Assembly (NCBI GenBank): GCA_022825725.1
Contig: JAJDWE010000055.1
Location: 112,835-176,834 of the forward strand
Length of the DNA: 64,000 bases
Origin: Gemmatimonadota bacterium
Lineage (GTDB): Bacteria > Gemmatimonadota > Gemmatimonadetes > Palauibacterales > Palauibacteraceae
Direction: 5' to 3'
Every line of letters begins with the position of its first letter. The first letter of the stretch is position 1. Below, one piece after another: positions 1 through 8,673 of the stretch. The position numbers were made by a program, and so were the translations under genes. Below the pieces are notes generated by a model. The model ran no database searches. It worked only from the letters and a program-made list of their open reading frames with translations, and was not told the DNA's origin.

Positions 1-1250
1 GCCGTTTCGAGGAGTTCGGCCTCCAGCCGGCGGACGGCGACAGCTATCTGCAGGAGTATCCGCTGACCGCTTCCCGAGCCGGCTCCCCCGGCCGGCAGCT
101 GCTCGAAATCGACGGTCCCGGCGGGGGCACGATCGACGTGTCCGACTACCTCGCCGTTCCCGGCGGTCGCGGCGAGGCCGCGGGTCCGCTCGCGATCGTC
201 ACGCCCGGCGGCGCGGACCCGCCCCCCGGCGCCGTCGCGGTGATGCCGGTCACGCCCGAGGAGACCCGGCGCGGCCTCGAATCCGTCCGCGGCATCCTCG
301 ATGGCGGCGCGGTCGCCGTCCTGCTCGCGGTCGATGCGTCGGACGACTACTTCGCCGGCATCCGGCGCTTCTACGAGCGGGAGCGGCTGTCCGTCGGCAT
401 GCCGGAGGAACTCGGCGCCCCGGTGGCGCTCGTCCGGGCGCCTGCGCTCCCCGAGCCGCTGCGCGCGGCCCTCGCTTCCGGCGCGGGCACCAACGCCTAC
501 GAGGCGACGGTGCGCACACATTCCGTATTCCGCGAGGAGAGGGCCTTCAACACGATCGGCTGGATCGAGGGTTCGGATCCCGACCTCCGCGGCGAGTTCG
601 TCGTCTTCACGGCCCACATGGATCACGTGGGCGTGGGGCGACCCGTCGACGGAGACTCCATCTACAACGGCGCCGATGACGACGCCTCCGGGACCGCGGC
701 GATCATCGAACTCGCGCAGGCGTTCGCGTCGCTGGAAACGCCGCCCCGCCGCTCCCTCGTATTCCTGACCGTGAGCGGGGAGGAGCGCGGGCTCCTCGGC
801 TCCGGGTGGTATGCCGAGAACCCGCTGTTCCCCCTTGGGGCGACGGTCGCCAACCTGAACATCGACATGATCGGACGGAACTGGCGCGACACCCTCGTGG
901 CGATCGGCGCCGACGAGTCGACACTCGGCACGACGCTGCGCCGGACGCTGCGGGAGCACCCGGAACTCGGGCTCGAGATGATCGATGACCCGTGGCCGGA
1001 GGAGAATTTCTATTTTCGCTCGGACCACTACAATTTTGCGCGGAAGGGTGTGCCCGTTCTCTTCTTCTTCACGGGTACGCACGAAGACTATCACGGTCCC
1101 AACGACGAACCGGACCGGATTCTGTACGACAAGACGGCGCGCATCACGCGTCTCATCTTTCATCTCGGGCAGCGCATCGCCGACGCCGACGGGCGGCCCG
1201 AGTGGGATCCGGCCGCATACCGGCGGGTTGTAGAGGGCAGCGGCCGATAG
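1..1250 (+). CDS. M28 family zinc aminopeptidase, 5' end outside window
   Basis: The reading frame is open from the first bases of the window, so the N-terminus (signal peptide, and part of the PA-type insert) is missing. The visible part ends with a complete M28 catalytic domain: the metal-binding HMDHVG near nt 614, NGADDDASG near nt 667 (bridging Asp), GEERGLLGS near nt 778 (catalytic and metal Glu), NIDMIG near nt 860, and the C-terminal HEDYHGPND near nt 1080 that supplies the last His ligand. Family members are secreted or periplasmic di-zinc exopeptidases that take single residues from peptide N-termini. A GTG at 138 lies in frame but sits inside the conserved protein, so it is not the start. 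The substrate cannot be read from sequence. Confidence 0.93.
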   Translation, partial: RFEEFGLQPADGDSYLQEYPLTASRAGSPGRQLLEIDGPGGGTIDVSDYLAVPGGRGEAAGPLAIVTPGGADPPPGAVAVMPVTPEETRRGLESVRGILDGGAVAVLLAVDASDDYFAGIRRFYERERLSVGMPEELGAPVALVRAPALPEPLRAALASGAGTNAYEATVRTHSVFREERAFNTIGWIEGSDPDLRGEFVVFTAHMDHVGVGRPVDGDSIYNGADDDASGTAAIIELAQAFASLETPPRRSLVFLTVSGEERGLLGSGWYAENPLFPLGATVANLNIDMIGRNWRDTLVAIGADESTLGTTLRRTLREHPELGLEMIDDPWPEENFYFRSDHYNFARKGVPVLFFFTGTHEDYHGPNDEPDRILYDKTARITRLIFHLGQRIADADGRPEWDPAAYRRVVEGSGR

Positions 1251-1337
1251 GTTCGCCGAGCCCGCAGCGGTCGCCGGGCCGTAGGGGGCCGCCAGGCCGC
1301 CAGTTTCGCCAGGGGCGCCGTCAGGAGAGTGAGTGAC

Positions 1338-1874
1338 ATGTCGGAGCAGGAACAACAGCCGTACGTCGTCGTGGAACGCCGGGCGTCCGGCGTCGTCGCA
1401 TTCCTCTGCGGCGCGCTCGTGGGTGCGGGCGTCGCGCTGCTCCTGGCGCCCAAGTCCGGACGCGAGACGCAGGCCGACCTCAAGGAGGGAGCCCGCCGGC
1501 TCAGGGAAGGGACGGGCGAGCGGCTCACGGAGCTCAAGGACACGCTCGGGGAACGCTACGACCGCACGCGCGATCAGGTGGAAACGCAGGTGGGGGCCTT
1601 CCGCCGGAACGTCGCCGACCGCCAGAAGAAGGCGGGGGAGGCGATCAAGGCGGGGAAGGACGCGGCCCGGCAGGCCCGATCCGACCTCGAGGCGCGCGTC
1701 TCCGAGTCCAAGGAGGCCTACCGCGCGGCGCTGGCGGAAGGCGAGGCTACGGAGGACCACCCGGAGGATGGATCCGGGGATGGATCGGGAGACGGAACCG
1801 GAGACGAGGCGGGCGAAGCGCCGGAGGCCGACGAGAAAGCCGGAGACGCGGACGGCGGGGCGTCCCGGGAGTGA
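1338..1874 (+). CDS. YtxH domain-containing envelope protein
   Basis: Protein of 178 aa. A single membrane-spanning stretch at about residues 12-33 (FLCGALVGAGVALLLAPKSG) is followed by the YtxH-type motif KSGRETQADLKEG, then by about 90 residues of charged amphipathic helix resembling LEA/apolipoprotein-like coiled coil, and finally by a low-complexity acidic tail rich in Gly, Asp and Glu. The ATG at 1338 is chosen over the in-frame GTG at 1329 because AGGAG at 1323-1327 is correctly spaced only for the ATG. YtxH proteins are general-stress or envelope-associated; the exact role is unknown. smpB starts four bases downstream, so the two are probably cotranscribed. Confidence 0.85.
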   Translation: MSEQEQQPYVVVERRASGVVAFLCGALVGAGVALLLAPKSGRETQADLKEGARRLREGTGERLTELKDTLGERYDRTRDQVETQVGAFRRNVADRQKKAGEAIKAGKDAARQARSDLEARVSESKEAYRAALAEGEATEDHPEDGSGDGSGDGTGDEAGEAPEADEKAGDADGGASRE

Positions 1875-1877
1875 GCC

Positions 1878-2351
1878 GTGGGCGATCGCGATGGGGTCCG
1901 GGTCATCGCCCGCAACAGGAAGGCTCGACACGACTACGAGGTGCTCGAACAGTTCGAGGCGGGACTCGTGCTGCGGGGCGCGGAGGTGAAGTCGCTCCGC
2001 GACGGGAAGGCGAGCTTCACGGACTCGTACGGGCGGATCGACGGCGGGGAGGCGTGGCTCCATAATCTCCACATTCCTCCGTACGACAAGGCGACGATCG
2101 ACGCCCCCGACCCGGTGCGCCGGCGAAAGCTCCTGCTCAGGAGGCGGGAGATCGATCGCCTGCGCTCGAAGACGCGCGAGAGCGGGCTGACGCTCGTGCC
2201 GCTGGACATCCATTTTCGGCGCGGCTTCGCCAAGGTCACGCTGGGGCTGGCGCGGGGGAAGAAGCACCGGGATCGGCGGGAGGATCTGAAGAGGAAGACG
2301 ATGCAGCGGGAGGCCGAGCGGGCGAAGAGGGAGGCGGCGCGTGGGGGTTGA
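1878..2351 (+). CDS. smpB: SsrA-binding protein SmpB
   Basis: Protein of 157 aa, the usual SmpB length. Recognisable blocks are NRKARHDYEV near the N-terminus, GLVLRGAEVKSLRDGK (tmRNA-binding OB-fold), LHNLHIPPY, and the basic C-terminal tail GLARGKKHRDRREDLKRK that enters the decoding centre. SmpB binds tmRNA and the ribosome to rescue stalled translation and tag the nascent chain for proteolysis. Start is GTG at 1878, directly after the YtxH stop. The 3' end overlaps the amidase gene by 11 nt. tmRNA (ssrA) itself is not recognisable in this window. Confidence 0.97.
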   Translation: MGDRDGVRVIARNRKARHDYEVLEQFEAGLVLRGAEVKSLRDGKASFTDSYGRIDGGEAWLHNLHIPPYDKATIDAPDPVRRRKLLLRRREIDRLRSKTRESGLTLVPLDIHFRRGFAKVTLGLARGKKHRDRREDLKRKTMQREAERAKREAARGG

Positions 2352-3600
2352 CCGGGGAGCCGGGAGCGAACGCGACCGGTTCGGCGCGAGCCGGCGAATC
2401 GCGGTGGCCGCCGTCGTCGTCGCGCAGACCGTGCTTTCGGGAACCCTGTCGGGCATCGATGCGCAGACGCCCCCCGAGACGGTTCAGGCGGAGGTCTCGG
2501 GCCGCACCGTGAGTCTCGCCGTCGCGCGACACCGGGCCTACCCCGCGGTCGATGCGGCGGATCTCGCGCTCGCCCTGGAGAGCGTCGTCGAGGACGTCAC
2601 GCGAAACGGCGTCTTTTTTCGGGCCCGCCTCCGTGGAGAGACGGTCTCGTTCGAGGCGGAGTCTCCCTTCTTCCGACACGGAGGACGCGCGGTGCAGCTG
2701 GCGAATCCGCCCTACGAGGAGGGCGGCGCCTTCTGGCTTCCGGCGGAGTTCGTCACTCGGTGGGTGTCGGAGGGACCGCCGCCCGTCGCCGCCGTGTCCG
2801 AGGGGTCCGAGGGGTCCGCCGCATCCCCGGCGTCTCCGTCCCCCCCGCCGCCGCCGGACCCGTTGCCGGCCCGCGTCGACCCGACGGCGCCGTGGCGCGT
2901 GATCATCGACCCGGGGCACGGCGGCCGGGACCCGGGAACGCTGGGCAGCGCGAGCCACGAGAAGGACATCGTGCTCGCGATCGCGAAACAGCTGTACGGG
3001 GAGCTTGAAGGGCACGAGATGTTCGAGCCTTACCTGACCCGGGAGACGGACGTCTACGTGGACCTCGACGTGCGGTCGCAGTTCGCGGTGGACCGGGCCG
3101 GGGATCTCTTCGTCTCGATCCACGCCAACGCCGCGGCGGACGAGCGGGCGCGCGGGTTCGAGACCATCTTCCTCGGGCAGGCCCGCTCCGAGGAGGCGCG
3201 CGAGGTCGCGCTGCGGGAGAACCGGGGTCCCGAGGTGGATGACGCCCCGGGTTCGCCCTCCGACGTTCAGTTCATCCTCGCGGGAATGGACCGTAATGAG
3301 AATTATGCGGAGTCGCGGCTCTTCGCCGGGTTCGTGCAGAACTCGATCCGAAGCGTCCGGGGCGGCGGGGCCCCCGACCGCGGCGTCATACAGGGCCCGT
3401 GGTGGGTGCTCCTCGGGGCGCTCGTGCGCATGCCGTCGGTGATCGTCGAAGTCGGTTTTCTCTCGAACGATGAAGAGGAGCGCTACCTGAACGGCGCGGA
3501 AGGACAGGGAGCCATCGCGCGGGCGATCGCGGACGCGATCGTCGCGTACCGGGAGGACGTGCTGCGCCGTTACGCCCCCGCGCCGGAGTCGGGGTGCTGA
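2341..3600 (+). CDS. N-acetylmuramoyl-L-alanine amidase (Amidase_3)
   Basis: Protein of 419 aa with a basic N-terminus and signal peptide (about residues 18-41, ending near GIDAQT). Residues about 45-140 look like the copper-amine-oxidase-N type stalk often fused to AmiC-like enzymes; a Ser/Pro linker follows. The catalytic domain occupies about 188-410: IIDPGHGGRDPG gives the first Zn His, SHEKDIV the Glu ligand, SIHANA the second His, and VEVGFLSN the catalytic Glu. It hydrolyses the bond between MurNAc and L-Ala of the stem peptide in the periplasm. GTG start at 2341 inside smpB; its stop overlaps the start of pyrK. Next to AmgK/MurU-like genes it may feed amino-sugar recycling (inference). 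Confidence 0.95.
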   Translation: MGVDRGAGSERDRFGASRRIAVAAVVVAQTVLSGTLSGIDAQTPPETVQAEVSGRTVSLAVARHRAYPAVDAADLALALESVVEDVTRNGVFFRARLRGETVSFEAESPFFRHGGRAVQLANPPYEEGGAFWLPAEFVTRWVSEGPPPVAAVSEGSEGSAASPASPSPPPPPDPLPARVDPTAPWRVIIDPGHGGRDPGTLGSASHEKDIVLAIAKQLYGELEGHEMFEPYLTRETDVYVDLDVRSQFAVDRAGDLFVSIHANAAADERARGFETIFLGQARSEEAREVALRENRGPEVDDAPGSPSDVQFILAGMDRNENYAESRLFAGFVQNSIRSVRGGGAPDRGVIQGPWWVLLGALVRMPSVIVEVGFLSNDEEERYLNGAEGQGAIARAIADAIVAYREDVLRRYAPAPESGC

Positions 3601-4406
3601 GCGCCGGCGGCGGTGTGGCCGTGGAGCGCGCGGCGCCGGTGAGCCGGCGGGCAACGCTGCTCTCCACGCGCTTCGTGGCCCGCGATACCTGGTGGCAGGA
3701 GTTCGACTGCCCGGACATCGCGGCCGCCTCGCTGCCCGGGCAGTTCGTCATGCTCGGCGTCGGGCTCGACGAGCCGGGAGCCTGGCTCCTCCCGCGTCCG
3801 TTCAGCGTCGGCTGGACGGGCCCAGGCGGCGAGGTCGGCATCCTCCTGCGCGCATACGGACAGGGCACCCGGGCGCTCGCGAAGCTGGAGGTCGGGCAGA
3901 CCGCCCTCCTCCTCGGCCCGCTGGGCCGCCCCTTCGATACGGAGGGCGCGGATGTCGAGTGCGTCGCGGGCGGCGTCGGGCTCGCCCCGTTCATCTTCCT
4001 CGCGGCGCGCGAAGCGGCCGCCGGGCGGCGCGTGCGGCTCATCTACGGAGAGCGGGACGCCGGAGCCGTCTTCGACCCTGTGCTCATCGCCAGCCTCACG
4101 GATCACGACCCGGAGTTGTTCACGGAAGACGGGAGCGCCGGCCGGAAGGGCCTCGTGACCGCAGGCCTCGACCCGGCGTCGAGCGCGCTCCTCCTCGGCT
4201 GCGGTCCGACGCCGCTCCTGCGGGCGCTCGCGGCCTTCGCGCGCGAACACGGCCGCCGGCTCCAGGTCTCCGTGGAGGAACACATGGGCTGCGGGATCGG
4301 CACCTGCCAGGGGTGCGTCGTGCGCGGGGCGGACGGACGCTGGGTGAAGGCGTGCATCGAGGGCTCCGTCTTCCCCGCGGAGGAACTCGACTGGGGGGCG
4401 ATCTGA
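3594..4406 (+). CDS. pyrK: dihydroorotate dehydrogenase electron transfer subunit
   Basis: Protein of 270 aa of the ferredoxin-NADP reductase superfamily. An N-terminal FAD-binding barrel holds PRPFSVGWTG; an NAD-binding fold has GGVGLAPFIFLA and LLGCGPTPLLRA; the C-terminus carries the PyrK [2Fe-2S] cluster cysteines in EEHMGCGIGTCQGCV plus a later Cys in KACIEG. PyrK passes electrons from dihydroorotate-reduced PyrD to NAD+. The GTG at 3594 overlaps the amidase stop by 7 nt; GTGs at 3615 and 3621 are alternatives. pyrD follows with coupled translation, as expected for class 1B enzymes. Confidence 0.95.
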   Translation: MLSAGGGVAVERAAPVSRRATLLSTRFVARDTWWQEFDCPDIAAASLPGQFVMLGVGLDEPGAWLLPRPFSVGWTGPGGEVGILLRAYGQGTRALAKLEVGQTALLLGPLGRPFDTEGADVECVAGGVGLAPFIFLAAREAAAGRRVRLIYGERDAGAVFDPVLIASLTDHDPELFTEDGSAGRKGLVTAGLDPASSALLLGCGPTPLLRALAAFAREHGRRLQVSVEEHMGCGIGTCQGCVVRGADGRWVKACIEGSVFPAEELDWGAI

Positions 4407-5368
4407 CCCCGGCCGCGGCGTCCCCGGGCCTCGTCCAGCGCGTCTTCGGGGCGGAGTTCCCGAGTCCCGTGCTCCTGGCGTCGGGCACCTGCGGCTACGG
4501 GCAGGAATACGCGGACCTCATCCCTCTCGACGAAATCGGCGGGCTCGTCACGAAGGCGGTGAGCCTCGAGCCGCGCCCCGGCAACCCGCCGCACCGCGTC
4601 GCGGAGACGCCGGGCGGGATGATCAACGCGATCGGCCTCGAGAACCCCGGCCTACACGGCTTCATCGCGGAGAAACTTCCCTGGCTGCGCGAGCACCTCA
4701 GCCGCGCGCAGGTGTTCGTGAACGTCGTTGGGCACTCGGCGGAGGACTTCGCCGCCGTCGTGAGCGGACTCGACGGAGAGGACGGCTTCCTCGGGTACGA
4801 GATCAACGTCTCCTGCCCGAACGTGAAGGGCGGCACGATGTTCGGCACCGACGAGAGAGCGCTGGCCGACCTCGTGGCGCGGCTCCGCGGCTGCACGGAG
4901 CGGCCGCTCGTGATCAAGCTCACGCCGAACGTCCCCGACGTGGGCGACTTCGCCCGCATCTGCGAGGAGGCGGGGGCCGACGGCCTGAGCGCGATCAACA
5001 CCTTCCCCGGGATGGTCGTCGACATCTCGCGGCGCGAACCGCTCATCGGCAACCGGTCCGGCGGCGTGAGCGGGCCCGCGATCCTTCCCATGGGGGTGTA
5101 CGCGACGTGGCGGGCGCGGCAGACGTGCGGGCTTCCGATCATGGGGATCGGGGGGATCCGCAACGCGGAAGATGCGTTGCAGTACGTCCTCGCCGGCGCC
5201 TGTCTCGTCCAGATCGGGACGGCGTCGTTCGTCGACCCGGGCGCGGCCGTGGCGGTCCACGAGGGGCTCTCGGAGTACATGCAGGCGAACGGAGTGGCAC
5301 GCCTCGAGGATCTCGTGGGGGCCCTCCAGTCCCGGCCGGGCAGGGGCCCCGCGATTCCGGCGGGCTGA
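4352..5368 (+). CDS. pyrD: dihydroorotate dehydrogenase, class 1B catalytic subunit
   Basis: FMN-dependent TIM-barrel enzyme oxidising dihydroorotate to orotate in pyrimidine synthesis. Motifs: LLASGTCGYG, YEINVSCPNVKGG with the class 1B catalytic Cys, VIKLTPNV, SAINTFPGM, GGVSGPAI and MGIGGIRNAEDA (FMN phosphate site). The start is unclear. GTG at 4352 is the nearest conventional in-frame codon but overlaps pyrK by 55 nt and adds a basic, poorly conserved extension. A CTG at 4403 forms a CTGA overlap with the pyrK stop, exactly like the ATGA/GTGA/TTGA couplings elsewhere in the window, and would place the start where the family begins. The stop overlaps the next ATG. Confidence 0.93.
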   Translation: MHRGLRLPRGGTRLGGDLTPAAASPGLVQRVFGAEFPSPVLLASGTCGYGQEYADLIPLDEIGGLVTKAVSLEPRPGNPPHRVAETPGGMINAIGLENPGLHGFIAEKLPWLREHLSRAQVFVNVVGHSAEDFAAVVSGLDGEDGFLGYEINVSCPNVKGGTMFGTDERALADLVARLRGCTERPLVIKLTPNVPDVGDFARICEEAGADGLSAINTFPGMVVDISRREPLIGNRSGGVSGPAILPMGVYATWRARQTCGLPIMGIGGIRNAEDALQYVLAGACLVQIGTASFVDPGAAVAVHEGLSEYMQANGVARLEDLVGALQSRPGRGPAIPAG

Positions 5369-6849
5369 TGAGTCCCGGCAAGGCGCTGGTCGACCTCGCG
5401 TCGGCGCTCTTCGTCGAGTGGCACGGCGAACCGCCGGTGGACATCCGCCCCGTCGCCTCGGACGGCTCCGCCCGCAGCTACTGGCGTCTCACCGCCGGGG
5501 ATGGGGCATCCGCCGTCGGCGCCCACGGGCCCGACGCGATGGAGAACCGGGCCTTTCTCTCCTATTCCCGCACGCTCCGCGAACTCGGCCTGCCCGTGCC
5601 GGAGGTGTACGGGGCGGACGAGAAATCCGGCGTGTGGCTCCTCGAGGATCTCGGCGACATGACCCTCTTCGACGCGATCAAGGAGGCGCGCGACCCGGGA
5701 TCCGACGCCCTCCCCGACGCCGTCCTCCCCCTCTACCGGCGGGTGCTCGAGATCCTGCCGCGCTTCCAGGTCGAGGGTGGGAAGCGGATCGACTTCCGGC
5801 GGGCCTATCCCCGCGCGGCGTTCGACCGGCAGTCCATCCTCTGGGACCTCAACTACTTCAAGTACCACTTCCTGAAGCTCGCGCACGTCCCGTTCAACGA
5901 GGCGCACCTGGAGCGCGACTTCTCGCGGCTCGCCCGCCACCTGCTCGCCGGCGACCGGTCCTGGTTCCTGTACCGCGACCTCCAGTCCCGCAACGTGATG
6001 GTGCGGCAGGGGCCGGAGGGTCCGGAACCCTGGTTCATCGACTACCAGGGGGGACGGCGCGGGGCGCTGCAGTACGACGTGGCGTCGCTTCTCTACGACT
6101 CGAAGGCGAATCTCGCGGACCGGCACCGGGAGGCGCTGCTCGACCACTACATCGGCGTCATCGAATCGCACGGGGTGGCCCGGCGCGAGGAGTTCCTCGA
6201 ACTCTGGCCGGGGTACGTCCTCGTGCGTTTGCTACAGGCGCTCGGGGCCTACGGCTACCGGGGGTTCTTCGAGCGAAAGCCGCGCTTCCTGCAGAGCGTG
6301 CCGTACGCGGCGGAGAACCTGCGGGGGTTGCTCGAGGGAGGTCTGCCCGTGGATGTGCCCGAGCTCGAGGGGGCGCTGCGCGGGATCGTCGATCGGTGGG
6401 GGCGCGCGGCGGAGGCGCCGGCGGTCGAAGGAGGGCTGGAGGTGACGGTCTCGAGCTTCCGGTATCCCGGCGGATATCCGGCGGACACGTCGGGTCACGG
6501 CGGAGGATACGTGTTCGACTGCCGCGGGCTCCCGAACCCGGGCCGGGAGGAAGCGTACCGGGAACTCACGGGTCTCGATGAGGAGACGGTCGCCTTCATC
6601 TCGGCGCGGCCGGAGGCGCAGGAGTTCTGGGAACGCGTGCGGGGGATCCTGGACGCGCACATCGCGAACTACCTGGAGCGCGGGTTCCACAGCCTGAGCG
6701 TGCATTTCGGGTGTACGGGCGGACAGCACCGCTCGGTGTACATGGCGGAGCGGCTGCGCCGGCACCTGAGCGTGCGTTTCCCCGGCGTGCGCGTGGAGGT
6801 CACGCACCGGGAATCGGCGGACTGGCCCCGCCGTCCCGCGAGGGTCTGA
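5368..6849 (+). CDS. AmgK-like sugar kinase fused to RapZ C-terminal domain
   Basis: Protein of 493 aa. Residues about 1-340 are an APH/AmgK-type kinase: a variant Brenner motif YRDLQSRNVM near residue 205 and the Mg-binding FIDYQGGRRG near 222. Residues about 375-493 match the C-terminal domain of RapZ: YVFDCRGLPNPG, LTGLDEETVAF, SVHFGCTGGQHRSVYMAE and a final THRESADW. AmgK phosphorylates the anomeric position of MurNAc/GlcNAc in the anhydro-sugar salvage route; the RapZ C-terminal domain of E. coli binds glucosamine-6-phosphate and regulatory RNA. The start ATG overlaps the pyrD stop and a MurU-like gene follows six bases later. Kinase specificity is inferred from context. Confidence 0.88.
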   Translation: MSPGKALVDLASALFVEWHGEPPVDIRPVASDGSARSYWRLTAGDGASAVGAHGPDAMENRAFLSYSRTLRELGLPVPEVYGADEKSGVWLLEDLGDMTLFDAIKEARDPGSDALPDAVLPLYRRVLEILPRFQVEGGKRIDFRRAYPRAAFDRQSILWDLNYFKYHFLKLAHVPFNEAHLERDFSRLARHLLAGDRSWFLYRDLQSRNVMVRQGPEGPEPWFIDYQGGRRGALQYDVASLLYDSKANLADRHREALLDHYIGVIESHGVARREEFLELWPGYVLVRLLQALGAYGYRGFFERKPRFLQSVPYAAENLRGLLEGGLPVDVPELEGALRGIVDRWGRAAEAPAVEGGLEVTVSSFRYPGGYPADTSGHGGGYVFDCRGLPNPGREEAYRELTGLDEETVAFISARPEAQEFWERVRGILDAHIANYLERGFHSLSVHFGCTGGQHRSVYMAERLRRHLSVRFPGVRVEVTHRESADWPRRPARV

Positions 6850-6854
6850 GACGC

Positions 6855-7601
6855 GTGGAGGCGATGATCTTCGCGGCGGGCCGGGGGCGCCGTCTGCGGC
6901 CGCTCACCGACACGACTCCCAAGGCGCTCGTCGACTTCGGCGGCGTCCCCCTCCTGCAGCGCGTCGCCGGGAACCTCGTCGCGGCCGGCGCGCACCGGCT
7001 GATCGTGAACGCGCACTACCTCGCCGGGCAGGTGGCGGCGTGGGCCGAGGCGTCGTCGCTGGGCGTCCCGGTGTTCGTGTCGCGGGAAGACGAGGAGTCG
7101 CCGGCCCCCCTGGACACGAGCGGCGGACTCTTCCACGCGCGGTCGCTGTTCGAGGGGCGGGAACCCTTCCTCCTCCACAACTGCGACGTTGCGACCGATG
7201 TCGACCTCCCCGCGCTGTATCGCGCGCATGTCGAGGGGGAGGCGCGGGACGGGCGGCTGGCCACGCTCGCGATTGCGGAGCGGGAGACGTCGCGCCCTCT
7301 CCTGGTGGACGGACGGGGCGTGTGCGGGCGTGCGAACCGGGATGAGGGGTGGGAGGTCGTCGCGCGGGAGCCGTCGGGCGCGGACGAAGCCCGGGAGTAC
7401 GGCTTCTGCGGCATCCACGCGATCTCGCCGCGCGTGTTCGAACGCTACGCGGAAGGAGGCGTCTTCTCGATCATGGATTCGTACATGGACTGGATCGGGG
7501 ACGGGGAGCACGTCGCGGTGTTCGATGCGACGGGCGCGGCGTGGTACGACATTGGGACGCCCGAGCGGCTGGACGCCGCGCGGCGCGCCTTCGGCGCATG
7601 A
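6855..7601 (+). CDS. MurU-like sugar-1-phosphate nucleotidyltransferase
   Basis: Protein of 248 aa. The N-terminal signature FAAGRGRRLRPLTDTTPKAL is the nucleotide-binding loop of the NTP_transferase family; LLHNCDVATDVDL carries the metal-binding Asp, and YDIGTPERLDAA closes the fold. Length and absence of a hexapeptide acyltransferase tail match MurU, which makes UDP-MurNAc from MurNAc-1-phosphate and UTP. GTG at 6855 is used; ATG at 6864 is an alternative. It lies directly after the AmgK-like kinase, the same pairing as amgK-murU in Pseudomonas, which is the main support for the assignment. A mannose- or glucose-1-phosphate transferase is the alternative. Confidence 0.87.
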   Translation: MEAMIFAAGRGRRLRPLTDTTPKALVDFGGVPLLQRVAGNLVAAGAHRLIVNAHYLAGQVAAWAEASSLGVPVFVSREDEESPAPLDTSGGLFHARSLFEGREPFLLHNCDVATDVDLPALYRAHVEGEARDGRLATLAIAERETSRPLLVDGRGVCGRANRDEGWEVVAREPSGADEAREYGFCGIHAISPRVFERYAEGGVFSIMDSYMDWIGDGEHVAVFDATGAAWYDIGTPERLDAARRAFGA

Positions 7602-8605
7602 GGGTGATCCGCGTCCGGGAGACCGGCGGCCCGGAGGTCCTCGAACTCGTGGAACGGGACGACCCGGTTGCGGGGGCGGGCGAGGTGCGGGTGCGCGTGC
7701 GGTGCGCCGGGATCAACCGGGCCGACCTCCTGCAGCGGATGGGCCGCTATCCGGCGCCCGCGGACGCTCCACCGGACATCCCGGGACTCGAGTTCGCCGG
7801 CGAGATCGAGGCGGTGGGGGCCGGCGTCACCGGCTGGTCCGCGGGCGACCGCGCGATGGGCATCCTGGGCGGCGGCGGATACGCCGAGCGCGTGACGGTC
7901 CCGGCCGGGCAGCTCCTGCCCGTCCCGCCGACGCTGAGCTGGACCGAGGCGGGCGCGATCCCGGAGGTCTTCCTCACCGCGGCGGACGCCCTCATCGAGC
8001 GCGGCCGTCTGCGCCCCGGCGAGCGCGTGCTCGTGCACACGGCCGGTGGCGGCGTGGGAACCGCCGCCCTGCAGCTCGCCCGGGCGGCGGAAGCGGGCTC
8101 GATCATCGCCACGGCGTCGGCCGCCAAGCTCGACCGCATCCGCGAGACCGGACTGCCGCACGACCTCGCCGTCGACCGCAGGGCCGGCTCCTTCGCCGAC
8201 GAGGTCGCCCGCCACACCGACCGGGCCGGCGCCAACGTCATCCTCGACACCGTCGGCGCCCCGTACTGGGAAGCGAACATTGCGAGCCTCGCCACCCTCG
8301 GCCGCCTCGTCATCGTCGGCGTCATGGGCGGCATGAAGGTCGAAGCCAACCTCCGGACCCTCATGGGGAAGCGCGCGACCGTCGTCGGCACCGTCCTCCG
8401 CGCGCGCTCGAAGGAGGAGAAGGCGACCCTCACGGAGATGTTCGCGACCCGCTTCCTCCCCGGCTTCACGGCGCCGGAGGACGACCCCTCCCACCTGCGC
8501 CCCGTCATCGACCGCGTCTTCCCCCTCGCCGAGGCCGCCGAGGCCCACCGCTACGTCGAGTCGAACCAATCCTTCGGCAAAGTCCTCCTCGACACCGACC
8601 CCTAA
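7598..8605 (+). CDS. NAD(P)H-quinone oxidoreductase, PIG3/zeta-crystallin type
   Basis: Protein of 335 aa of the medium-chain dehydrogenase/reductase superfamily, without zinc ligands. It has the GroES-like N-terminal half (CAGINRADLLQRMGRY, PGLEFAGEIEAVG) and a Rossmann half with VLVHTAGGGVGTAALQLA, the nucleotide-binding signature. C-terminal RHFLPLAEAAEAH-like motif appears as FPLAEAAEAHRYVES, followed by GKVLLD. Such enzymes reduce quinones or other electrophiles with NADPH. The ATG overlaps the upstream stop in an ATGA arrangement, so it is the last gene of the + strand run. Physiological substrate unknown. Confidence 0.92.
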   Translation: MRVIRVRETGGPEVLELVERDDPVAGAGEVRVRVRCAGINRADLLQRMGRYPAPADAPPDIPGLEFAGEIEAVGAGVTGWSAGDRAMGILGGGGYAERVTVPAGQLLPVPPTLSWTEAGAIPEVFLTAADALIERGRLRPGERVLVHTAGGGVGTAALQLARAAEAGSIIATASAAKLDRIRETGLPHDLAVDRRAGSFADEVARHTDRAGANVILDTVGAPYWEANIASLATLGRLVIVGVMGGMKVEANLRTLMGKRATVVGTVLRARSKEEKATLTEMFATRFLPGFTAPEDDPSHLRPVIDRVFPLAEAAEAHRYVESNQSFGKVLLDTDP

Positions 8606-8673
8606 CGCCGAATGTCCAGCAGGTCCGGGGCCGAACGGTGGTCAGGATTGCGGCTGGACGGCGACCAAGGGAT

